Of a stretch of 29,094 bases of DNA, positions 22,526 through 29,094 are shown in pieces (within the stretch, counting starts at the first letter, position 1; every line of letters begins with the position of its first letter). A program made the translations under genes and the position numbers. The notes under the pieces were generated by a model, which saw only the letters and a program-made list of their open reading frames with translations, was not told the origin of the DNA and made no database searches. Source of the DNA: an uncultured Acetatifactor sp. GTDB lineage: Bacteria > Bacillota > Clostridia > Lachnospirales > Lachnospiraceae. Location of the stretch: assembly GCA_910585615.1 (NCBI GenBank), contig CAJUFO010000055.1, forward strand, positions 1 through 29,094, given 5' to 3'.

Positions 22526-23935
22526 TCATTTCTCGGATACGCACAAATACTCCCCCATCCACTGCATGATCTCATTCTCAAAGGGAAACACATCCCCCTC
22601 CGGCGCGGGCAGCTCCCCGTAGATTTCCTTAGTCTCCGTGGAGGAATACCCCGTCTCCCTGCAGACCGCCTCCCACTCCCCGATATCGAAAAGCGTTTCG
22701 TGCAGGGAATAGCTTTCATCCAGGGAATTGTACAGATGTTCCCATTTTTTCGTGTTCTCCGAGGCGTGGTCTGCCACGATGCTGATGTTGTACACCGCAT
22801 GGCCGCCGGGCTTCAGCACCCGGTATGCCTCCCGGAAGCCCTCCATCATCTTGGACTGCATGCTCTCGAATCCGCCGTTGGACACCACCATGTCGATGCA
22901 GCCGTTCCGGATGGGCAGACGGGCGCAGTCGCAGGCCAGGCAGACGATGTCCACGTAAGGGTTCGCCATCTCCTCGCTGAAATACCTTTTGTTGTATTTG
23001 AGCACACGATGGGAGACATCCGTCATGATCACCAGGCAGGGCCAGTTGATGCGCTGCAGATCGTATTTGAGCCCGTTGCAGGTGCCGCAGGCCATGTCCA
23101 GGATGACCCGGGGACGGAGCTTCTTTATAGATTGCCAGCGCACCTCGCTGCAGGGGACCGCCCCCATCTGATAGCGGGGATTCCCCGGATGGCGCTGCTC
23201 TCTGAGGTAATCCTGATAATTCCTCATATACAGGGACCAGAGCTCTCCCGGAATCTCACGGGAGCCGAAATACACCACACCGTCCGTCACATCATAACGA
23301 TGGCCGCCTTTACAGGCAAAATATATCGTATCATCCTCTCCGCATTCCATGGAAAGCGCTTCCCCGCATTCCGGGCAGCACATTAACTCCGCCATGCGCC
23401 GCAGCCCCGGCTCCGTATTGCCCGTCATCTCCCCCAGGGCCTTTGCGAAATACGGCGCCGTCTCCCGTAGGGTGTTCTCCCCCAGGATGCTGGCCGGGAT
23501 GGAGACCCTTTTCTCCTCCTGGAGCGCACCTCCCTCCATCCTGGCAATGCCCGCCTGGATCGAAAACTCCAGGTTTCCCCTCGCCAGCTCTCTGGCCATG
23601 CCGTCAAGCTCCGCCTCGGTGCAATAGGTGGACAGGCTTCCCAGGAACCTGCGCCTTTCTGCATCCGGAAAAAGGGCCTCCACGCTGGCCGGGAGCGCTT
23701 TCTGTCCGCTTTTCTGTACGAACTGCAGATCCCCCTCCACGATGCTGTCTATGGTCATATGGAAAAGCCAGGCCAGCTCCCGGAACATGTCGATGTCCGG
23801 CAGATTCTTTCCGCCCTCCCATTTGCTCACCGCCTGTGCGCTGACCCCCAGCTTGTCCGCCAGCGCCTGCTGGGACAGTCCTGCTTTCTTGCGCAGGACT
23901 GCTATCCTGATTCCTATCTGTTCCCGATCGATCAT
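22526..23935 (-). CDS. XRE-type regulator fused to a zinc-ribbon SAM-dependent methyltransferase
   Basis: The protein has 469 residues. Residues 7-66 are an XRE (Cro/cI) helix-turn-helix (LSQQALADKLGVSAQAVSKW). A helical region of about 110 residues follows. Residues about 186-223 are a zinc ribbon (C186 or C187, C190, C208, H212; CCPECGE then ACKGGHRYDVTDGVVYF), of the kind in front of RlmA-like rRNA methyltransferases. The C-terminal Rossmann methyltransferase has motif I VILDMACGTCNG (277-288) and the later motif VLKPGGHAVYN. Family knowledge supports AdoMet-dependent methylation. The substrate (rRNA, small molecule or protein) is unknown, and fusion to a repressor domain is unusual. ATG 23935 is preceded by GGGAGG. 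The gene has its own promoter. Confidence 0.85.
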   Translation of the reverse strand: MIDREQIGIRIAVLRKKAGLSQQALADKLGVSAQAVSKWEGGKNLPDIDMFRELAWLFHMTIDSIVEGDLQFVQKSGQKALPASVEALFPDAERRRFLGSLSTYCTEAELDGMARELARGNLEFSIQAGIARMEGGALQEEKRVSIPASILGENTLRETAPYFAKALGEMTGNTEPGLRRMAELMCCPECGEALSMECGEDDTIYFACKGGHRYDVTDGVVYFGSREIPGELWSLYMRNYQDYLREQRHPGNPRYQMGAVPCSEVRWQSIKKLRPRVILDMACGTCNGLKYDLQRINWPCLVIMTDVSHRVLKYNKRYFSEEMANPYVDIVCLACDCARLPIRNGCIDMVVSNGGFESMQSKMMEGFREAYRVLKPGGHAVYNISIVADHASENTKKWEHLYNSLDESYSLHETLFDIGEWEAVCRETGYSSTETKEIYGELPAPEGDVFPFENEIMQWMGEYLCVSEK

Positions 23936-23993
23936 CTTTATACCTCCCGTCTCGTATCGTCCTCTCTCCGGCGGCACTGCCCCGGATAAGGAC

Positions 23994-24022
23994 ATTATAT
24001 CGGAAAAGGCCGACGGCTACAA
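23994..24022 (-). promoter_or_regulatory. Promoter of the XRE-methyltransferase gene
   Basis: TTGTAG (24017-24022), 17 bases, a perfect TATAAT (23994-23999) on the minus strand; transcription would start about 52 bases before the start codon. If the protein represses itself, its operator should lie here. I see no clear long dyad in this stretch. Confidence 0.7.
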
Positions 24023-24184
24023 GAAAGCGGAGGTTGATATTCCCCGCTCCAAAATCAACCATAAGGACATCAGGACGGCAATAAAAAGTAATTGCGTGCC
24101 GGCGGGGCCTGTGGCCGACTTTGAGGCATTTCTGCCATCTCCCCTGCTGGCGGGCAGAGAATTCAGGAGGCAGAAAATGATTTC
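24023..24184. other. Gap without a supported gene
   Basis: A plus-strand frame (KKAEVDIPRSKINHKDIRTA and onward) is open through this stretch to 24203, but it has no start of its own. It enters from the antisense side of the methyltransferase gene and resembles nothing I know. I do not call a gene here. Confidence 0.4.
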
Positions 24185-24224
24185 GGCGGCGGATAAAGCC
24201 TGATTGCCAGGCTTATCCACCGCC
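24185..24224 (-). terminator. Strong hairpin after uxuB
   Basis: GGCGG-C-GGATAA-AGCCTG pairs with CAGGCT-TATCC-A-CCGCC, a stem of about 17 bp with small bulges. It starts about 18 bases after the uxuB stop. No T run follows on the minus strand, so it may act as an end-protecting structure as much as a terminator. Confidence 0.6.
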
Positions 24225-24242
24225 CCGTCATCTTTCACGCCC

Positions 24243-25826
24243 CTACCGGGCAGAGACATATTTATGCAGCGTCCTGCGCACCGCCCCAGGGCCTGCGAAC
24301 AGCTCCGCAGCCATCCCCTCGATGCGCTCTCCCAGGCCCGCCGCATAGAGATCCACGCCGAACACGTCCCTGCGGCCAAACAGACTCCTAAGGCAGGAGA
24401 AATCCTGTTCCCCCTCCTTCACCTCCAAAGACGCCACGATGGCCCGAAGCTCCTCCAACAACGGATCCGGCGACGGCTCGAAGGCCTTGCCCTCGTCGTC
24501 GATGCCCCGCAGATACCGGGCATATCCCGCCAGCACCAGCGGCAATAGCACCAGGTCGTCCATATTCAGGCCCCTGGCCTGATAGGCCTTGATGGTCTCG
24601 CCGAAGCGGATGGGAATCTTCTGGCTGGTGTCCGTGGCGATGCGCTGGGGCGCGTCCGGCATGAAAGGATTGGGCAGACGGCGGTTCAGCACGGCATCGA
24701 TGAAGTCCGCCGGCTTCAACACCCCCGGATCCGTCACCACCGGCATGGCCTCGATATGGCCCAGCTTGGTAATCAGCCCCCTGATGTCCTCGTCAGCCAT
24801 CTCCGCGGAAATCAGCTCATATCCCAGCAGGCACCCATAGATGGACATGGCCGTATGCAGAGGATTCAGGCAGGTGCAGACCTTCATCCGCTCCACCTTG
24901 TCCACCGTCTCCCTATCCACGTACATCACGCCGCCCAGCTCCAGGGCCGGACGGCCATTGGTATAATTGTCCTCGATGACCAGATACTCCGTCTCCTCCG
25001 CATTGACAAAGGGCGCGGTGTAGGTGCGCTTATCCGTAAGGATGGTGTAATTGTCCTCGAACCCGTCCTCCGCCAGCATCTTCTGCACCTTCTCGTCCGG
25101 GCGGGGCGTAATCTTGTCAATCATGCTCCAGGGATAGGTTACTCTGGCGGGATCCTGCACATACTCCAGGAATTCCCCGGGAACCAGCCCCTCCTGTGCC
25201 CACCTGGTGGCATAGGCGATGACGGCGGATTTCACCTTGTCCCCGTTGTGGGAGCAGTTGTCCATGCTCTGCACCGTCAGGGGCAGCTTCCCGGCCAGGA
25301 AGCGCTCATACAGAAGCAATGTCACCTTGCCCATAATCAACACAGGCTTCAGCCCCCGCTCCAAATCCGCCGGAGCCACCCCGTACCCCTTCTCCGTAAT
25401 CGTAAAGGAAATCATCTGCAGACTGGGATTTGCGAAAATCTCCGCCAGCCGGGCCCAATCCGCCTCGAACTGCGCGTCCGCCTTCAGGCTCTCCGTCACG
25501 GAAGCAATCACCTTCTTCTGGATATTCCCGTCTGACTGCAGGCAAACCAGCAGGCTTAAATTGTCATAGGGCGCGTATGCCTTGTCTATAATCTCGAAAT
25601 CAAAGCCCTCAGCCACGATGACGCCCCTGTCATATTTTCCGGAGTCCAGGGCCTGCTGCAGAATAGCCGCCGGGAACGCCCGGAACAGATTCCCCGCCCC
25701 AAAATGCACCCAGGTAGGCTCCGCATGGGTCTTCTCCCGCACAGCCTGGATGTCGAACCGAGGCAACTGATACCCTTTTTCCGCCCATTCCGGGCCGATT
25801 CCATTTTTGATGTCAAGCAATTTCAT
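24243..25826 (-). CDS. uxuB: Fructuronate reductase (mannonate oxidoreductase)
   Basis: The 527-residue member of the long-chain mannitol dehydrogenase family reduces D-fructuronate to D-mannonate with NADH in hexuronate breakdown. The nucleotide-binding motif is HFGAGNLFRAF (about 41-51). The catalytic signature K-x5-N-x2-H is present as KVCTCLNPLH. The pairing with uxuA immediately upstream supports fructuronate over mannitol as substrate. ATG 25826 fits the family start, but the GGAG ahead of it is 12 bases away, which is long; a TTG at 25838 would sit right on that site. A gap of about 175 bases with a weak AGGAAC/GTTCCT hairpin separates it from uxuA. Confidence 0.92.
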   Translation of the reverse strand: MKLLDIKNGIGPEWAEKGYQLPRFDIQAVREKTHAEPTWVHFGAGNLFRAFPAAILQQALDSGKYDRGVIVAEGFDFEIIDKAYAPYDNLSLLVCLQSDGNIQKKVIASVTESLKADAQFEADWARLAEIFANPSLQMISFTITEKGYGVAPADLERGLKPVLIMGKVTLLLYERFLAGKLPLTVQSMDNCSHNGDKVKSAVIAYATRWAQEGLVPGEFLEYVQDPARVTYPWSMIDKITPRPDEKVQKMLAEDGFEDNYTILTDKRTYTAPFVNAEETEYLVIEDNYTNGRPALELGGVMYVDRETVDKVERMKVCTCLNPLHTAMSIYGCLLGYELISAEMADEDIRGLITKLGHIEAMPVVTDPGVLKPADFIDAVLNRRLPNPFMPDAPQRIATDTSQKIPIRFGETIKAYQARGLNMDDLVLLPLVLAGYARYLRGIDDEGKAFEPSPDPLLEELRAIVASLEVKEGEQDFSCLRSLFGRRDVFGVDLYAAGLGERIEGMAAELFAGPGAVRRTLHKYVSAR

Positions 25827-26001
25827 AAATGCTACCAACTCCTTTTTCCGGAAGCCTCCCTCAGGAACTGTCCTCTTTTGCAGGGCGGTTCCTGTAGAGG
25901 TTTCCTTTTCTTATACCGCCACGAATCCCTTTCGGCAATTCTTCCACAGGGCTTATTTTTTCTCAGCTGGAATGCTCGGAACGCTGCTTTTCCATGGAAT
26001 C

Positions 26002-27090
26002 CTATTTTTTCTCCATGTCCAGCTTATCCAGCATGTCCCAGATGCCCCACATATACATAATGCCCAGAGCCCGGTCGTACAGCCCATAGCCGGGACGCAC
26101 ATTGCCCGGGCCCTCGTCCCACAGATGACGTCCATGGTCGGGGCGGATATACCCCTCAAACCCACAGTCGTGATAAGCCTTGATGATATCCAGGATACCC
26201 GTGTCCCCATCGCAGTCCCTGTGGCTGGCCTCGGAGAAATCCCCGTTGGGGAAATGCTTCACATTGCGGATATGGGCGAAAGCAATCCTGTCACAGTGCT
26301 TGCGCACGATACTGGCCACATTGTTCTCCGGATTCGCGTTCAGGCTTCCCGAACAAAGCGTCAGACAATTGTAAGGATCGTCCACCATCTCCAGGAAATG
26401 ATCCACGGATGCAGCGTCCACCAGCAGCCTCGGCAATCCAAAGATATCCCATGGAGGATCGTCCATATGAATCGCCATCTTGATATCGCACTCATGGCAC
26501 ACCGGCATCAACTGCTCCAGAAAATACCTCAGATTCTCCCAAAGCTTCTCCTTAGTCACAGGCTTATAAGCCTCGAACAGCTCGTCCAGCTTACGCATAC
26601 GCTCCGGCTCCCAGCCCGGAAAAGTCAGCCCATGGAGATTGTTCAGGATATAATCCGCCATCTCCTTGGGATCGTCGTGAATCTTGTCCGCCTCATAGTA
26701 CAGAGCCGTAGAGCCGTCCCCCACCGGATGGAACAGATCCGTCCGCGTCCAGTCGAACACCGGCATGAAATTATAACAGATGACCTTCACCCCAAACCTG
26801 GCCAGATTCCGTATCGTCTGGATATAATTGGCGATATACCCATCGCGGCTTGGCAGCCCAATCTTAATATCGTCATGGACATTCACGGACTCCACCACGT
26901 CCATATTGAAGCCATAAGGCTCCAATGCTTTCTGCACCTGCGCGATTTCTTCCACTTCCCAGACCTCGCCGGGCATCTTGTCATGCAGCGCCCAGACGAT
27001 ACTGGTCACGCCCGGAATCTGCTTAATGTCGGACAGCTTTATGCTGTCATTACCCTCGCCATACCAGCGAAAGCCCATTTGCATTCCCAT
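26002..27090 (-). CDS. uxuA: Mannonate dehydratase
   Basis: The 362-residue cytoplasmic TIM-barrel enzyme converts D-mannonate to 2-keto-3-deoxy-D-gluconate, the step after UxuB. The start MQMGFRWYGEGND and GVTSIVWALHD are typical. Metal ligands are visible as His in MAIHMDDPPWDIFG, Cys in LTLCSGSLNANPENN, His in AFAHIRNV and Asp in YIRPDHGRH. GGAGGGG lies 8 bases before the ATG. It is transcribed from its own promoter, with a catabolite-response-like site at the start of transcription. Confidence 0.95.
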   Translation of the reverse strand: MGMQMGFRWYGEGNDSIKLSDIKQIPGVTSIVWALHDKMPGEVWEVEEIAQVQKALEPYGFNMDVVESVNVHDDIKIGLPSRDGYIANYIQTIRNLARFGVKVICYNFMPVFDWTRTDLFHPVGDGSTALYYEADKIHDDPKEMADYILNNLHGLTFPGWEPERMRKLDELFEAYKPVTKEKLWENLRYFLEQLMPVCHECDIKMAIHMDDPPWDIFGLPRLLVDAASVDHFLEMVDDPYNCLTLCSGSLNANPENNVASIVRKHCDRIAFAHIRNVKHFPNGDFSEASHRDCDGDTGILDIIKAYHDCGFEGYIRPDHGRHLWDEGPGNVRPGYGLYDRALGIMYMWGIWDMLDKLDMEKK

Positions 27091-27136
27091 AAACCAATAC
27101 CCCTCCTATCTTCTCGGATTTTCTACAGCAGCGCAT

Positions 27137-27150
27137 TGTAAGCGCTTACA
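27137..27150. promoter_or_regulatory. cre-like operator (CcpA or a LacI-family regulator) of uxuA
   Basis: TGTAAGCGCTTACA is a perfect 14-bp palindrome and fits the cre consensus TGWNANCGNTNWCA at every fixed position. It lies just after the predicted -10 box, across the transcription start, a place where binding would repress. A local LacI-family hexuronate regulator could use the same kind of site. Confidence 0.8.
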
Positions 27151-27156
27151 TTCCCT

Positions 27157-27185
27157 ATTTTAATACCATTTTTCAGCTTTTGCAA
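27157..27185 (-). promoter_or_regulatory. Promoter of uxuA
   Basis: TTGCAA (27180-27185), 17 bases, TAAAAT (27157-27162) on the minus strand, about 60 bases before the uxuA start. The operator-like palindrome begins 7 bases downstream of the -10 box. Confidence 0.75.
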
Positions 27186-27342
27186 GCATTCTCTCTCAAA
27201 TTTTCCGTATTTTTCCTTAACCATTCCGCGGAAAACCAGGCGCCCCTGCCGAGCAAAGGCTCCCCGCCCCCGTCCGCCGTCCCACGCCGCAACCCGCCAA
27301 AGAACTTTCATCAGGCTAACCCTTACAGCCGGACTAAATCTT

Positions 27343-29094
27343 TTACAGCCTAGTATCCCAAACCCCACAATAAGAATCTACCGGATCCTGCCCCAAGAAA
27401 GCCTCCGCACCCGCCATCAGCTTCTCCACCAGTGCGTCAAAAGTACTGTCCAGACTATCATAAGTATTGATATAAGTCCGCGCCTGCGGAATATCCGCCA
27501 GCACAAAAGGCTGCTTCGTCCCAACGACGATCACCGGAAGCTCATGCACATACCAGGGAATCTCCCCGCCTCCCTTAGTCATGCCGAAAGCAGGCCGTGC
27601 CACCGGCTGGAACCCACCGGCGATGTCCACCATAGTAATAATCAGATCCTGCTTCGCCACAAAATCCCGGATAGTATCCTTTCCGGCAAAATACAGATTG
27701 ACATTCGGCTTCCCGCCCTCCTGTGCCTCCTTCAACAGCTTCTGGATAGGGCTTTCATAGACAAATACCTCAAAGCCCTTTGCCTCCAGCCTGCCTTTCA
27801 GCTTCTCCGCGGGAGACACCTTATTCTTATTCATCAAAGCACCCAGCCCCGGCGCCTCCAGCCCCTTCACATAGACGATCATAATCCTCTTATACCTCTC
27901 AGGCGTCAGAGGCAGCACATCCTTGTCCTTATACTTCACCAAAGTGACAGCTCTGTCAGAAATTTCCCGCTGCATAGCCTTATGCTCCGCGCACCCCACA
28001 ATCTCCTCTACCTGCGCCTTGGGCGGCACCAGCTCCGTCTTCGCCTTCCTGTGCAGCCCCATATGGGCCTTCAGAGCCAGGATCCGGTGCAGGGCATCGC
28101 TCAGCCGCTCCTCCGTGATCCTTCCATCCAGATACCCCTGCTTCATGGCCTCGAAATCCTCGTCCATATCGTTGAAGAACAGGAACATATCGATACCGGC
28201 GGCAATAGCGGCGGGCATCAAATCCTTACGCTTCATGCGGCAGGTCAGCCCCACCATGTGGGAGGCGTCCGTCAGCACCATGCCGTTGAAGCCCAGCTTC
28301 CCCCGCAGCAGCCCGTTTATCAGCTCCGGCGAAAGAGTCGCGGGCATGATATCATCATCCGCAATCTCCGGATTGAAATGCCTTGTATAAGCAGGCTGCA
28401 TGATATGCCCCGCCATGATGGCCTCCAGCCCGTTGTCGATAAGGTTCTGGTACACCTTGCCAAAAGTGGCGTCCCACTGCTCACAGCTGTAGTCATTCAC
28501 GCTGTTGGCCACATGTTGGTCGCGGAAATCCAGCCCGTCCCCGGGAAAATGCTTGGCCGCGCAGCAAAAGCCCGGATTGGCATGGGCGCCGTCCATATAG
28601 GCCTTGGTCATCTCCGCCACCCTGTCCACATCGTTTCCGTAAGTCCGCAGCCCGATCACCGGATTCTCCCAGTTATAGAGGATATCGCTCACCGGTGCAA
28701 AGGAGAGATTGCAGCCGATCGCCGCGGCCTCCTTATTGGACATATAGCCCAGATTATAGGCATACTGCACGTTGCGGGTAGCTCCTATCTTGGTCTGGCT
28801 GCCGATGGTGGTGCCGTCCACGCAGGCCCCGTCCCCGCCGTTCTCCGTGTTGCAGGCGATGATCAGGGGAATCCTGCTGTTCTCCTGGAGGATGCGGTTC
28901 TGCTCATGGACCTCTGCGGCCGTGGCAGGATTGTAACGTATGCCGCCGATGTGGTACTTGTCCACCGTCATCTTCAGGTACTCCTCGTCCCTGCTGGAGC
29001 CCATGTTGAAGAACAGCTGCCCAATCTTCTCATCCAGGCTCATGCCCGCGATTGTTTCCTCCACCCATTTACAGTCCTCGTCGGACAGATAAAA
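27343..29094 (-). CDS. Glycoside hydrolase family 3 protein, NagZ-like (5' end outside window)
   Basis: The frame is open to the right edge (first visible residues FYLSDEDCKWVEETIAGMS), so the start lies outside. A GTG at 29064 is in frame but not the likely start. The visible 583 residues contain the GH3 TIM barrel with KHFPGDGLDFRDQH, the loop that carries the His of the Asp/His pair in beta-N-acetylglucosaminidases, and the nucleophile region GMVLTDASHMVGL. A C-terminal alpha/beta domain follows. It probably removes sugar residues from the non-reducing end of glycans. The KHFPG loop favours N-acetylhexosamine release, but GH3 substrates are hard to call. No signal peptide can be judged. 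It lies 252 bases upstream of uxuA, which has its own promoter. Confidence 0.88.
   Translation of the reverse strand, partial: FYLSDEDCKWVEETIAGMSLDEKIGQLFFNMGSSRDEEYLKMTVDKYHIGGIRYNPATAAEVHEQNRILQENSRIPLIIACNTENGGDGACVDGTTIGSQTKIGATRNVQYAYNLGYMSNKEAAAIGCNLSFAPVSDILYNWENPVIGLRTYGNDVDRVAEMTKAYMDGAHANPGFCCAAKHFPGDGLDFRDQHVANSVNDYSCEQWDATFGKVYQNLIDNGLEAIMAGHIMQPAYTRHFNPEIADDDIMPATLSPELINGLLRGKLGFNGMVLTDASHMVGLTCRMKRKDLMPAAIAAGIDMFLFFNDMDEDFEAMKQGYLDGRITEERLSDALHRILALKAHMGLHRKAKTELVPPKAQVEEIVGCAEHKAMQREISDRAVTLVKYKDKDVLPLTPERYKRIMIVYVKGLEAPGLGALMNKNKVSPAEKLKGRLEAKGFEVFVYESPIQKLLKEAQEGGKPNVNLYFAGKDTIRDFVAKQDLIITMVDIAGGFQPVARPAFGMTKGGGEIPWYVHELPVIVVGTKQPFVLADIPQARTYINTYDSLDSTFDALVEKLMAGAEAFLGQDPVDSYCGVWDTRL

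Noticed and set aside
23628..24203. Plus-strand gene ending in KMISAADKA
   Set aside because: Its larger part is antisense to the XRE-methyltransferase gene, it crosses that gene's promoter, and no start with a ribosome site lies in the free stretch.

Overview
The window looks like chromosome from an anaerobic gut Firmicute of the Lachnospiraceae/Clostridia type. The evidence is the gene set: a fused shikimate kinase/type II dehydroquinase, yqeG next to aroE, a MetA-type homoserine acyltransferase with Glu111, hexuronate genes uxuA/uxuB, DUF5688 proteins and an Rpn-type nuclease fragment. GC-rich coding sequence with Shine-Dalgarno-led starts fits this. The assignment rests on protein recognition, not on a marker gene. 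Most genes are on the minus strand.

Positions 1-5800 are an accessory, decaying region that is AT-richer than the rest at its left end. It starts with the end of a GNAT acetyltransferase. Two copies of one IS5/IS1182-like element follow in the same orientation, at 411-1444 and 3733-4130. Both are broken, and the second is an exact internal-deletion derivative of the first. Between them lie a displaced 3' end of the elongation factor Tu gene with its terminator, a phased array of short repeats that resembles integrase arm sites, and an AlbA_2/ATPase-like regulator. Beyond the second copy are remnants: an Rpn nuclease fragment, a truncated DUF5688 paralogue, a broken small ORF, and a small orphan ORF that runs through a terminator-like hairpin.

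Positions 5800-14500 are housekeeping. On the minus strand are nhaC-rnhA, rluF, and ligA-metA. LigA carries an unusual 12-residue tandem repeat insertion. A soluble zinc-binding (CZB) chemoreceptor is transcribed divergently from nhaC, and each of the two has a good sigma-A-like promoter.

Positions 14500-18200 hold glutamate dehydrogenase, with a promoter and a leader that contains an intrinsic terminator just before the ribosome binding site. They also hold a small helical protein of unknown function, a membrane-anchored protein with two SH3 domains, and tRNA-Arg(CCG).

Positions 18200-24200 run in transcription order as yqeG, aroE, aroK-aroQ fusion, efp, DUF5688. Upstream of these is an unusual fusion of an XRE repressor domain, a zinc ribbon and a methyltransferase, with its own promoter.

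Positions 24200-29094 form a sugar-acid block: a GH3 glycosidase cut by the window edge, then uxuA (mannonate dehydratase) and uxuB (fructuronate reductase). A perfect catabolite-response-like palindrome sits at the predicted uxuA transcription start. The pathway would take glucuronate-derived fructuronate to mannonate and then to 2-keto-3-deoxygluconate.

I see no CRISPR array, no rRNA and no complete, obviously new defence system. The items most worth a second look are the tuf scar with its repeat array, the XRE-methyltransferase fusion, the gdhA leader and the LigA repeats.
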